A stretch of DNA of 64,000 bases from Austropuccinia psidii (Eukaryota > Basidiomycota > Pucciniomycetes > Pucciniales > Sphaerophragmiaceae), in the NCBI GenBank assembly GCA_023105745.1, contig JALGQZ010000003.1, positions 72,080,696 to 72,144,695 of the forward strand, given 5' to 3'. The notes below the pieces were generated by a model that did not search any database, was not told where the DNA came from, and worked only from the letters and a program-made list of their open reading frames with translations. The position numbers and the translations under genes are program-made. Shown here one piece after another: positions 44,599 to 56,303 of this stretch. Positions within the stretch are counted from its first letter, which is position 1; each line of letters starts with the position of its first letter.

Positions 44599-47500
44599 TC
44601 AAACTCTTGAGGTATATGGGCCAGGCTTGTCTGGATACAATGAATGGAAATCCTTGACAAGATCTGGTGAGTTGGTAAGGTTGGAATCTGGTTCCCAAGT
44701 GGTTCTTGCTGAGTCTTCACTGTATCCTTTCCACTTTACAAGATACCATAATTTACCTCTTTTGAGTTTTGAGTCCAGAACTTGGGCCACTTCCCATTCT
44801 TCTTGCTCCTCCACTAAGACTGGTGGTGGCGGCAATTGATGTCAATTTGGGATAGTTGATTGCTTTACTGGTTCTAATAAGGACACATGGAATACAGGGT
44901 GAACTGTCTTCCATTGCTGAGGAAACTTGAGGTGATATGCATGGCTGCCAATCTTCTTCAGAACTTCAAAAGGTCCCAACCATCCTTCTGATAATTTCTT
45001 GGTTGGTCTTGTTGTCTTGATATTCTTGAGAGCTAGCCATACTTTGTCCCCAGGTTGAAAATCAAGCGGAATTTCTCTACTTCTATCTGCATACTTCCTG
45101 AATCTCCTTATTTCTGACTCTAATTCTTCTTTGACAACTTGCTGTACTGATTGGAGTTTTGTCGATAACTTTCCAGCAGGTGAATCTTGAGAAATATGGA
45201 TTTAGTCAAAGCTGGGATTTCTTCCATAAATGGTGAAAAAAGGTGATTGCTTTGTTGATGAATTTTCTGCATTATTATAGGCAAATTCAGCCAGAGGGAG
45301 CCAGGTGTACCAGTCATCTTGATGATAGCTGACATACATCCAAAGATACTGTTCTAGAATCTGATTTACCCTCTCTGTCTGTCCATCTGTTTCAGGATGA
45401 AAAGCAGTTGAAAAATCTCTTGATATCTTGAGCTTCTGACATAATTGAGTCCAAAATGATGAAACAAATAAAGATCCTCTATCACTGACAATACTGACTG
45501 GAAGGCCATGCTTGGAAAATACATGACTAATGAAAATTTGAGCTAAGTCCAGAGCAGTGATTGTTCCATGAGTTGGAATGAAGATTGCCATTTTTGAGAA
45601 CATGTCCACAACTACTAGAATTGAGTAAAAGTTGTTTAACAAGGGCAATTGAGTGATAAAGTCCATTGATAAGGAATTCCAAGGACCAGATGGAATTTGT
45701 AGAGGTTTGAGTAGTCCAAACTTCTTGTGATGAATGTTCTTGTTTCTTGAACATTGCTGACATGAGGACACATAGTCCTTGATGAATTGATTCATGCCAG
45801 CCCAATAAAAGTCCCTCTTGATGAGCTTGAGGGTCTTCTCCTGGCCAGGATGGCCAGCCAAAGGTGAGTCATTTCGCTTTTGAAGAATATTGAGTTGAAG
45901 TTCTTCATTGCTTGGGATTACCACTCTATCTTTGAATAATAACAACTTGGCTTGAGGTTAAAGAGAATAATCTGGAATTGATTTGCCTCTTGCTAGCTGC
46001 TTGAGTATTTCTTTATAGTCTTTGTCTTTCCATACTTCTTTTTGAATCTTGTCAACTAAATCTGAAAACACTTCCACTTTGATTGAAAAGAATCTTGACT
46101 CTTGAATTCCATCTTGCTTGATTACTTGATGAAAATTATGAGGATTCTTGCTGATGAAGTCCACCCCCCTCTCTGGGTACACGTCGTCCCGACTTGACAA
46201 GGCATCTGGCAAAGTGGCCAGCCTGCCTGGGCGGTAAGTGATAGTGAAGTGAAATTCTGAAAGGAATTCAGCCCAATGGGCCTGACAACGAGTAAGAACA
46301 TTGGAAGACATAAAATACTGCAAGGAAGAGTGGTCTGTCAAGACCTCAAAAGAATTGGAAAGAGAGAGAAGAAATTCTCTCCAGCGCTTGAGAGCCCAAA
46401 CTATGCCAAGGAGTTCCTTGTCATGAATTTAATAGTTCAGCTCAGCTGGGAGAAGCTTGCGACTATCAAATGCAATGGGATGCTTTCCTGAGTCTTTCAT
46501 CTGGCTCAGTACAGCACCCAAAGCATAATTGGAAGCATCAGTCTCTACTATAGTAGGTAGAGAAGGATTGAAGTGAGATAAGATAGGAGCAGAGGTGAAA
46601 GCTTCTTTGAGTGCTTGAAACTTACTAAGAGCTTCCTCATTGAAGATGAAAGGAGAATCTTTTTTGAGGAGGGAAGTTAGAGAAGTGATTTTTTTAGAAT
46701 AATTTTTAATGAAACAACAATAAAAATTGGCAAAGAAAAGAAAAGATTGAAGGGCCTTGATGTTTTTGGGCTGAGGCCAATTGAGCATTTGCTGGACCTT
46801 TGAAGAATCCATCTTGAGGCCATCACTTGAAACAACATAGCCCAAGTATTCAACACTTGAGGCATGGAATACACACTTGGAGGCTTTGGCAAACAAATTA
46901 TTGTCCCTCAGTCTTTGGAGGACAGAGGCCACATGTTTGACATGTTCCTCCTCAGAACTGGAAAAAACCATAATATCATCTAAATAAACCACAACAAACA
47001 CATCCAAGAAATCTGCAAAGATATCATTTACTAGATTTTGGAAAGAAGCAGGAGCATTGGTCAAACCAAATGGAATGACCAAATACTCATAACTACTATA
47101 TTTGGTTCTAAGGGCAGTTAAGTGCTCATCCCCCTCTTTGATTCTCAGAAGGTTATATGCACCACGCAAGTCTATCTTGGAGAAGATAGTGGAACCGTTG
47201 AATACGGTAAGGAGCTGGTTCATAGGGGGAACAGGATACCTGTTCTTCCTAGTAACAGCATTAAGTTTGCGGTAATCAACACACAAACAAAGACCTCCAT
47301 CCTTTTTCTTAACAAAAAGGACAGGTGCTCCTGTTGAAGAGGAGCTTGGTCTAATGAAACCTTTCTCTACATTCTCTGAAATGTAGGCCCGTTGTGTTTC
47401 TGACTCTTGATTTGATAATGAGTAGATAACACCAATTGGAGGTAGAAGACCCTCCAATTTGATATGGTTATTACAGACGCGGTGTGGAGGAAGTTTCTCT

Positions 47501-48294
47501 GCTTTCACCTTGGAGAATACATCCAAGTATTGGTGATAAGCAGGAGGGACTACCTTCAACACAGTTTCAATTTCTTCTGGCTCTTCCTCTTCATCCCACT
47601 GCTCCTCCAGGGATGCATGAAAAGAGAAAGGAGGAAGGTCCATATCCCCTTGAAAGAGATGAAGCGAAGCTATGGCAACATCTTCTCCAACATCCTTCAT
47701 CTCTTAATGGAAGTAATGACTGAGAGGGAATGATGGAAGGGAAGGTGTCTTAAGTTCACCAACCAGAGAAACATTGTTGACAGTAGTGGCTAAGGCATTG
47801 CTAGTAGAAGGAATAATACCACTAGAATCCTTATGACTAGAATCATAGGTGATCAATCCATTTGTCCAATAAATAATGGGATTAAAATGGTAAAGGAAAT
47901 CATAGCCCAATATCAGGTCTTCTCCCTTGGGTGAATCTATGATAAAGAAGTCCCATTCAAATCTTGGGAAGGAAGGTAACTCAACTACCCACTTGGTATA
48001 ATGGGTGATGAACAAGGAAGGGGATTCATTAGAATCCAGAATGAAAAGAGGAATCTTTTCATGGAGCTCTTACAGAGTCAATGAGTACTTGAGAGCAAAA
48101 TTCTTTGCAATAAAGGAATTTTTAGCACCAGAATCAATGAGAATACTATAAAAAATATCAGAGACAGAAGAGAAAATAAGAAACTTTAAAGATTTCTTGA
48201 CACTAGTATTCAGAGTGCACAATTGTGTTCTTGAAGGAAATAAGTGAGAACCATTGAACACATCATGATTCCCACTCAGGCTTTTCCCTGCTTG
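44599..48294 (-). pseudogene. D1 pol: protease, RT, RNase H, integrase, chromodomain, with six premature stops
   Basis: One frame runs from just before the gag stop to 44599. Protease: YSILIDSGAKNSFI (D at 48133-48135). RT: FVKKKDGGLCLCVDYRKLN, VIPFGLTNAPASFQ, and an intact YLDD at 46975-46986. RNase H: TDASNYALGAVLSQ and LTDHSSLQYF. Integrase: GHPGQEKTLKLI, C..C zinc pair, SMDFITQLP, VSDRGSLF, DGQTERVNQ, so the DDE residues are kept. The chromodomain ends the protein (WEVAQVLDSKLKRGKLWYLV, KWKGYSEDSARTTWEP). Premature stops are at 48070, 47704, 46429, 45958, 45202 and 44842; no frameshift is seen. In a working copy this makes cDNA and integrates it. Confidence 0.92.
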
Positions 48295-49637
48295 TTAGGG
48301 AAGCCTTTTGATGATGACCAAGGCTTGTTCTGAGGTCTCTTGAAGCATTTCTCAATTGGGTGCTTTCCACCACAATAAGTACACAACCCCTCTTTAATCC
48401 TCCTCTCCTTTTCAGAACCAATTGATTTATTGTCCTTATTGAGGAGAGCAGCATGAGGCTTGTCCTTTGAATATTGGAACTGCTTGCCCTTCTTGTTCTT
48501 CTTCTGGTGAGGCCTCTTTGAAGATGAGTTTTGAGGAGGCCTAGATTGATTGGATCCATTGACTGGAGGCTTCTTCTCTTGATTTCCACCCTTTTCTTTT
48601 TGCCTCTCATGATATCTTGTGTCTAACTCTGAAGTGACATCCATAAGTTCTTGAATAGTATCAAAGGTTCCAGGGTGAGAAGCCAGCTGATCCAATAATC
48701 TTGATGCCAATCCTCTTCTGTAAACATGGATATAAGCTCTTTCCCCCCAATCTCCAATTCTTGACATTAATCTTCTGAAATCTGCAATGTACAAGGATAC
48801 ATGACCACTTTCCTTCATCCTCAAATTGTCCAACTCTTGTTCAGCTTTCCTGACTTCATTGGGGTCACCAAACAGAGTGAATAATTGAGATTCAAATAAT
48901 TGCCAATTATTGAGGAGGTAGGAAGGGTCTTCATTGGAAATATTTGAGAGATAGGGTTCAATCCACTTTCCACCTCTACCAGTGAGAAAAGAAGTTGAAT
49001 AAAGAACTTTCTTCCTGTCAGAGAAGAAATTTGCTGGATCATTATGGAAGATTAATTGACAGGATTGGATAAATCCTCTCAATTTATGACCTTGAGTACC
49101 ATCAAAAGAATCAGGTGCCTTCATGGATGGAGTCTTGAAAGCAGGGGCTTTGGAATTGTCCCTGGGAGAAACTGCTTGAGTGAGTTGCCCCATGAATTGA
49201 GTCATCTGCTCCATCATCTTGAGGAGACTTGGATCAGTTTGAGAGACAAGAGGTTGACTATAAAGGGCTAGATTAGAACCCTGAGTCACCTCTGGAGCAT
49301 TTGCCAAGGCATCTTCCACTTCAGTCTCCCCAGAATCTTCCTCTTCCACAGACTCTTCCCCCTCTTCATCTTCAACTTCCCCTAATCTTGCTCTTGCACC
49401 TTCAGACATGCCAGGGTAGCCACCCAAAAGTCCAGAAAAGGATCTTGATCTTCTAGATTTCATTCCACCTCTTCTTGAGGGTGCTGCTCCTTCCATTGGT
49501 GGTCCTCTGTCCAAGTTTGCACTCAGTCAATGAACTGATGGTGTGCGGTCAAGAGGAGCCCTTGCTGTAGGAGTGAGAACAGCTGGAATTTTTTGGGATC
49601 TAGTGTTCTTTTCTGGGGGACTATGCTGAACTGGCAT
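48276..49637 (-). pseudogene. D1 gag with zinc knuckle, one premature stop
   Basis: The ATG at 49635-49637 (MPVQHSPPEK) opens the frame. A TGA at 49527-49529 interrupts it after about 36 codons, and it then runs open for 412 codons from MDRGPPMEG. An acidic stretch is followed by a retrotransposon gag core (FKTPSMKAPDSFDGTQGHKL, FIQSCQLIFHN, WQLFESQLFTLFGDPN, SLYIADFRRLMSRIGDWGE). A basic tail follows, then a knuckle CTYCGGKHPIEKC (CX2CX3HX4C). The stop TGA lies 7 nt past the slippery site. It packages RNA and forms particles (family knowledge). I prefer the upstream ATG because the frame keeps a protein-like composition there. Confidence 0.88.
48282..48288 (-). promoter_or_regulatory. Predicted -1 ribosomal frameshift site between D1 gag and pol
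   Basis: In the gag frame the minus strand reads CAG GGA AAA GCC TGA. G GGA AAA fits the X XXY YYZ slippery heptamer. A slip of one base back leads directly into the pol frame (AGC CTG AGT GGG), bypassing the gag stop at 48276-48278. The pol frame has its own stop just upstream (48295-48297), so the overlap is only about 18 nt. I did not evaluate a downstream RNA structure. Confidence 0.65.
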
Positions 49638-50359
49638 TATGAACAGAAGCTGAATAAAAGAAACTTGATGGTATTGAGAACAGAAATCAAAACTTGGCCA
49701 ACTCAATCACAATAAAATCTTGATGAGTCTTGAGGAATCAATTCAATTCTTGAGGTGAAATCAACTTCAATCAATAATCAACAATAAATCAAATTCAAAT
49801 CAAATATCAATAATCTTGAGTAAATCAAAAATCAATCAATATTCAATCAATAAATCAGTGTCTTCAATATGAATCAAGGTCTTGAGGAATCAATCAATCA
49901 ATTCAAAATCTTCAGAAAGCAATTAAAATATCTTGATGAGTCAAATCAATCAATAATCAAAATCAATTCTTGAGGATCAATAAAATATCTTTAGAATTCA
50001 AAGTCAATCAATCCAATCCAAATGAAAAATCCTGAATTGCTGAATCAATAAACCCAATGAATCTCAATGAATAATCCAATCAATTAAACCAATCAATAAT
50101 TCCTAAATAAGACCTGAATAATAACACAGAAAAAATTGATTTGATAAGATAACATGAAATGAATGAAATGGTCAGCAAAGATTAAGAAAGAAGAAAGAAT
50201 AAATTTTCATATAAATGAAATGAATGAGATGAAAATTGATGAGAGAGAAAATCATAATCATTAAGAATCATAAGATCATTAAAAAGTCATAATTGATTAA
50301 TGAGGGAAATTATTATAAAAGAATGAAAAGAAAGAATCAATATGAGTTAATTAATTTAA
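49638..50359 (-). other. D1 leader between 5' LTR and gag
   Basis: About 720 bp, AT-rich, with many scattered repeats of tcaatcaat and of tcttgag. No ORF. The bases next to the LTR, read in element sense, are TTAAATTAATTAACTC, which do not look like a standard tRNA-primed site. Confidence 0.6.
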
Positions 50360-51120
50360 TGTCACAGGGGCTCTTCAAAGTGAAGAGGGTCTGGAACTCA
50401 GTAAACGGGGACTCACTTATGGAGGGCTCAAAGATATGGTAAGAAAGGATACACTTAAGGGTGTTAAAGATGAATTACTAAAAGAATGTATATAAGAAAG
50501 CAGAAACAAAAGAATAAGAATAGAAGAATAGAAGAGCCAACCACAAACAAGTCCAAGTCCACTGTTTCAACCTGTCAGAATGAAAAGAGAAGGGTTAATA
50601 AGGATATGGCCACCCAACTCACACTGTACAGGCAAAGAGAGAAATGCAAAGACTAACTTAATATTAAATAATTATAATACCCAAAATAAGGATAAGAATA
50701 TTCATAAAATAATAAATAAACTAAATTAATTAACTGGGGAAAAGTCTCCAGGGGGGAGAAAGAGGGGCTGGTATATGTGAGAAACACCAGTGCTGATCCA
50801 GAGGAAGAATTTTCATGAGAGCATTGAATTATTGAATTGAGTCTGGCCAATACAAGTCCTTTACAGCTGTACAGAACCTGTATAAGGGGTGTGGTGTATT
50901 TGAGTGAGCATACAGTTTCATGCTGGTGTATTGAAACTGTATTTGGTGAATCCAACCTGTACAGGTATTGACAGGCTGTATTGATGTACCAAGCTGTATG
51001 CATGTTTCAGAATGAAGATTGCTGAAGCTGAATGCTGATGCAGATACTGGATCTGCTGATTTGAGGTGTTTGAGTGGGTGTATTGATGAATACCCTTACC
51101 CCTGGTGAGTGGTTGTTACA
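50360..51120 (-). repeat. D1 5' LTR
   Basis: 761 bp, the same length as the 3' LTR, bounded by TGTCACAGGG and TTGTTACA in plus-strand reading, followed by the target copy ggcat (51121-51125). Confidence 0.93.
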
Positions 51121-52340
51121 GGCATATGCTTGGGAACTTTATTTCTCAAAGGAAACTTTGCAGCATCACTAGATTTATATGGCTTTACCAAGCTTACTGG
51201 AAATGGAGGATGCTTATTGCTAAGCTCCTCAGATAATTCTACTTCAATTGCATTTTCCCCATGGAGGGCTTTAATAACAAAAGGTCCTGCAAATTAGTAT
51301 TTGAGATTTTTACATCCCTTGATTTTATTGAAGTTAGTGGTGGATACAAGTACTAAATCTCCCACTTTGAAATCTGGAGTGGCATGTGATTTGTCCCATT
51401 TGTCTTTGGCATATGCAAATGAGTCCTCCATGAACCTTATTTAATGCTTTCTAGCTTTTTCTAGAATTACTTTGAAGCTACCAGCTGTGGGATGTATTTT
51501 AACCAAATTCTTCCTTAATGAATCTTGGGGTAATTTGGAATTCCATCCCTTCTCTAGAATAGCAGGAGTTTGATTGGTACTGGCATGAATGGATTTTTTG
51601 TATGCCAATTCCAGTTCTGGTAAGATAGTACACCAATAATGGGTGAGCCCATAATAATATTTAAATTCAAGGCCATATGTACAAAATCTTCTTACCATAT
51701 CTTCCAAGGTTTGGATCATTTTTTCAGCCAGTCCATCAGTTTGTGGGTGGTAGGCTGTAGAGAAGGACAGCTTTTTTACAAACAACTAGAGAAGATTTGT
51801 CCATAGTGCTTAGGTGAATTTTATATCTCTATCACTAATGATATTTTGCAATACTCCAGTCCATGATATTAATGTATTCCATATTAGAAAAGCTGTATCC
51901 TTGGCTTTATCATCCTTGTGACATGGTAGAAAGATTTGAGTCTTGCTAAATCTGTCAAAAATCACTAGGCATGCATTATAAGTTCTATCACCCCATGGTG
52001 GCAGGCCAGTTACCCAATCCATATGGACAATTTTCCAAGCTTTTCTTGGTTCTTTGATTTTGATCATAAATTCAAGTCTTTTGCCAGTGGATTTATGAGC
52101 CTTTTGACATCTGTCACAAGTTTTTCAATACTCTGCCACATCTTTCTTCCACATTGGCCACCATATACAGGTCTTTATCTTTTATCTTTTCCTGTCCTCC
52201 AACAGATTTCCTGAGAAGGGGCTTTCATGGCATTCTCTTAGTACAAGATTTATCAAGGACCTGTCCACCACTGTCATTACACATGTATGCTTATTTCTGT
52301 GGTAAATTATACCATCCAGTAAGTGAAATCTTCCTTCATC
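51121..52340 (-). pseudogene. B2 integrase, 5' part, inactivated
   Basis: The zinc-binding part (52340-52090) and the catalytic core are readable: HMDWVTGLPPWGDRTYNACLV, ISDRDIKFT and FSTAYHPQTDGLAEKMIQTL. Stops lie around 51786-51809 and near 51440. The C-terminal GPF region continues to 51121, where D1 interrupts it before the chromodomain at 40733-40943. Confidence 0.82.
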
Positions 52341-52343
52341 ATA

Positions 52344-53896
52344 TTATTTCTTCCATATTTCATCTAAAGCATGTATCAAAAAGTTTTCTTTACGTTCTTT
52401 AGTATGCAATTGGCATAGGATGCTACAATTCTTATCTTGAGTATAGCTGTTTCTTACTTCCTCAAAGAATGTTGTGTTCAGATCTGTAACACTGATTCCT
52501 TCTATTGGGATATGGGGGGAAGCTTCTTCTGGCACATAAGCAGGATTGTCAATATTATTTTTTAATGGCCATCTTCTCAGTCCATCTGCATTTTTATGAA
52601 TATTTTCATCTTTATGCACAATAGTTATTTTACCTCTATACTCCTGTATGGCTATTTGCCATCTGAGCATATGCCTATTGGGTGTTTCCATGTTTAAAAG
52701 TGATCTAACAGCAGTACAATCTTTTATTACTTCAAAAACACATCCTTCTAGGAAGTAATTCAGTTTTTCTAAGGCCCAGACAAGGCATAAACACTCCATC
52801 TGACTTGCCCCATATCTAGCTTCAGTTGGTTTGATTTTCTTGGATATGAAACATATGGGTCCTTCCACAGGTCTATCATTTATAATATGGACTTGCTGAA
52901 GTGCATCACCTAGTCCATCTCCTGATTAATCAATATAAAGCTTAAAGGGAAGCTTGAAGTCTGTCATTAGTAATAGTGGAGCAGTGGTCAAGGCTTTTCT
53001 TAAAGATTCAAAGGCTTTGACTCTGTCAATAGTCATTTCAAATACTGTGTCCTTGTCATATAATTTATAAAGAGATCTTTCTATGGATGCAAAATCTTTA
53101 ATGTGCTGCCTGTAATATCCTGCAAGGCCCAAAAATGACTGTATTTCCTTTTTTTCTGAGGCATAGGTTTTATTAGCACTGCTGCAACTTTGTTTTTTTC
53201 AATTCCAAGGGATAAACCAGATACTACATGTCCCAGTTCTTTTAGTTCTTTAAATCCAAAATGACATTTCTTTAAAGAAATTTTCATGTTGAAAGATTGA
53301 ATTTTTTTCAAAACTCTGGATAATCTGTATATATGTTCTTCCCAGGTCTTGGAACAGACAATAATATCATTGATGTAAATGATTAACCATCCTTCTGAAA
53401 GTTCTTCAGGGAAGATTTTATTCATCATTCTTTGGAAAAGTGAAGGTACATTCTTGATACCAAAAGGCATCCTTAAATATCCATAAACTCCACAATGAAC
53501 AATAATCCTCAAGTATTTTCTTGCCCTTGGTGTCACCAAATTTTGATGAAATCCTTTAAGGGAATCCATGCTGCTTATATACACTGCTTGAGATATTTGG
53601 GTAAGGGCAATTTGGATTTTTGGTATTGGGTACCTGTCTGGAACAGTGTAAGCATTCAGAGCTCTAAAGTCCCTAACCATGCTAGATTTTCCATTATTCC
53701 ATGCCACTATGACTGGTGTAGTTATTTCTACCTCCTCATTGTGGCCAACCTCTCTTATTACCCCAAGGTCTAGAAGTTTTTTGATATGGATTTCAAGAGC
53801 TTCTCTTGATTTACGGCTTTCTGGATATGCATGTCTTCTCAAGAGTGATGGGTAAGGTCTTTCAATATTAAGAATAATGTCAACGTCATAACCCAC
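52344..53896 (-). pseudogene. B2 reverse transcriptase and RNase H, inactivated
   Basis: The RT piece (53896-53081) carries NNGKSSMVRDFRALNAYTVP, LRMPFGIKNVPSLFQRMMNK and an active site IIYINDIIVCS, with Asn in place of the first Asp. A frame change near 53100 leads to the thumb ([16 protein letters not shown]). RNase H (52868 on) has [20 protein letters not shown] and a linker with [14 protein letters not shown]. RNase H and linker are the best-kept part of B2. It continues to the integrase zinc finger after a stop at 52344. Confidence 0.87.
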
Positions 53897-54439
53897 AATT
53901 GCTCCTAGGGGCTCTTTATCTGATGCAAAAGCTTCTTTGTGGTCATATAAAAGGGCAGAAATTTCACTTTATTGTTTATCAGTGAGATTAAGACTAATTT
54001 TAGCTTCATTTAACTTTTTAGACTTGAACTTTTCTAACTCTAAGTTGACTGGTGATACTTTGTTTACTGTAATTTGTCTTTTAAATGGTTAAAAGGCAAA
54101 TTTTTGATGCTTATTGTCCCCAATAGTAAAATATCTGTCTTTGTTTTTATGTAAGTCTATTCCATACATGATCAAATTGACATTTCCCAATATAAAATGG
54201 ATACTAGAGAAAGTTTCCATAACAACAAATTCAACAGTTATCCTTAGATTTCCATTTATGTGTGGAAATATGACAGTAGTCTCAAATATGCCCAATGCTT
54301 TTATTGGACTACTTGCACTATTAAATTTGATGTCATCCATTGGCAATAATTGATCTTCAAAATTTGGTACACAATTCTTAAGAAAATATTTTCCAACACA
54401 AGAGAAGAAGACTCCTGGGTAAAGTAAAAGCTTAGTGGG
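53897..54439 (-). pseudogene. B2 protease, 3' half (left of the C solo LTR)
   Basis: Next to the C LTR the frame reads KLLLYPGVFFSCVGKYF: the catalytic Asp of DPG/DTG is Tyr. The later landmarks IMYGIDLHKNKDRYFTIGDN are kept (54346-54089). Stops at about 54089 and 53970 precede RT. The target word gtggg (54435-54439) belongs to this coding region. Confidence 0.8.
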
Positions 54440-56303
54440 TGTGATCCTTGAGGTATATTCTACATACCAAAATAGGCCACAATTATCTTAAAAATAAATT
54501 CTGAACTATGCATAACCAATAAGTCATGCATATATTCAAAATTAATCTTTTTTGATTTCAGAAAGGATGAATAACTTTTTTATTGAGTAAGTAAATCCAT
54601 GAATTTGAGGCCTGATTTGGATTCTACACAAAATTTCATTTAGGGTAGCTCCATAGAGTGAATAAGCTCAAATCAACTCTTTGAGGTGGTAATATGGAAA
54701 ATACTTCAATACCACATAAAAGATCCATTAAAATTTGTGTTTTTCTCAATTTCACACCAAAATAATGGGAATGTGATAAATCCCATGTTACATACTAAGA
54801 ATAGTGTTATGCATGTTTGTGGCACTTAATATTATGGTATTCTTACATACACGTTTGGTACACCCATAGTGGATATCTCACTTGAAGCCTAAATTTCTAT
54901 TTTGATGTAAAAAATAGTCAAGGGGGACAAAAGACATCAAAGAGAGCCAGGGTACCCAGCTTCTGAGGCCTCTGAGGCATGGACAGCTCCAAATCTTGGA
55001 TCCATGGCTTTTTTTGGCCCAATTAGTAAGCTAAAACCTTTTTGGGAACCTGGTTACCAAGTCAAACCTCCATTATATCATAAGAAAACAGCAAACAAGC
55101 TGCTATTTTGACATGCCAAGGAGGTAAAGAGCAACTTAGACTCCTGTAACCATGTCAATTCTTAATGACTTTCCATGGATAAGCCCAAAAAGAGTAATTA
55201 AACCCCTTTTTTGACTAGTATCCATTGATTTACCTCATAGAAACCAGCCATATACTGCTATTTGCAATTCTACATAGAAATGAGGTAAAAACTTCAAAAA
55301 TTCATTAAAAATACAATTCTTGATGAATCTTTCTGAAAATTTCAGGACCAATTAAGAACTTTATAATTCATATAAAAGCCAAAAAAAATACTTTTATAAG
55401 TAAAATTAAAATGTTTACTTACAGTCCAGTTTTGATGATTCCACATGAAATACTGAATCTTTAAAAATTCACAGAAAATACACTCTGTGAGGAAATTTCC
55501 AATATAATCGATGACTTTAAGAAATAAATGTTTTTTTGGAATAAAAGAAGATTTACAGTTGTTACTCCCTTTATTCAAAACCATAAATGGGTTGGTAGTC
55601 ATTTAGAAGCACCAATTAAGTAATTATGATAATCTTATGTGACAAAAGATGATGCAATCAATAATCCAAAAAGTTTTATTGTTTTCTCACTCACTGTTTT
55701 TTTTTTCTCCATGGAATTCCTCTGTGAGCTGTTTTAGACTTAAAAGAGGCCTCCTATTTCTGTTTTTTCCAAATCATCACATTATTCCATTATACCTTTA
55801 TTACCAACAAGTATTAGTTAAAATTTTCTTGAGTGTTTTATTATTTCGGAATCAATCAGAAAGATGTGAAATCATATAAATCAACTATATATTTTTTTAA
55901 TCTTGTTATAAATCAATTTTGATCCTTTAAATAAACAATTACCCCTCAAATTTCTCTACTATTATCTTTCAATAAGTTCTTTGGAGTATTAGTGAGTGTT
56001 TTGTTTTAATTCTTAAAGTTTTTCTCTAGTAATAGTTTTCTTCAAGGGTTATTTTTATAATTATTCTTATAAAAGATGATCATATATTCAAATAATCTTA
56101 TTATTTCAATAAAGAAGATTTATTATTAAATGTAGACAATTACTGCTTACTGTTATAATCACTAGTAGTGTATAACAAGTAAAAGAAATAATTAATTAAT
56201 TAATTGTGGTTATAATAATCTTTATTATTATATTTCATAAGAACAGTCATAGTACTGTTGATTAATATTAATATTATAAACAGTTTCATAGACACATCTT
56301 ACA
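54440..56303 (+). repeat. C-family solo LTR inside B2, target duplication gtggg
   Basis: 1,864 bp, starting TGTGATCCTTGAGGTA (A for G at base 6) and ending CACATCTTACA, flanked by gtggg at 54435-54439 and 56304-56308. It aligns end to end with the other C LTRs. There is no internal region. Confidence 0.92.

Larger units (their letters stand above)
40944..51120 (-). mobile_element. Ty3/gypsy chromodomain element D1 with an extra antisense gene
   Basis: Two 761-bp LTRs (40944-41704 and 50360-51120) differ at about 35 positions by eye (4-5%). The target duplication is ggcat. In element order it has a 5' LTR, a 720-bp leader, gag, a pol reading PR-RT-RNase H-integrase-chromodomain, a 3' region with an opposite-strand gene, a polypurine tract and a 3' LTR. 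Gag has one premature stop and pol six, all in frame and without indels, so the element is structurally complete but dead. It belongs to a different lineage from A, B and C. Confidence 0.93.

Noticed and set aside
47122..47733. Plus-strand ORFs opposite D1 RT
   Set aside because: Shadows of the conserved pol frame.
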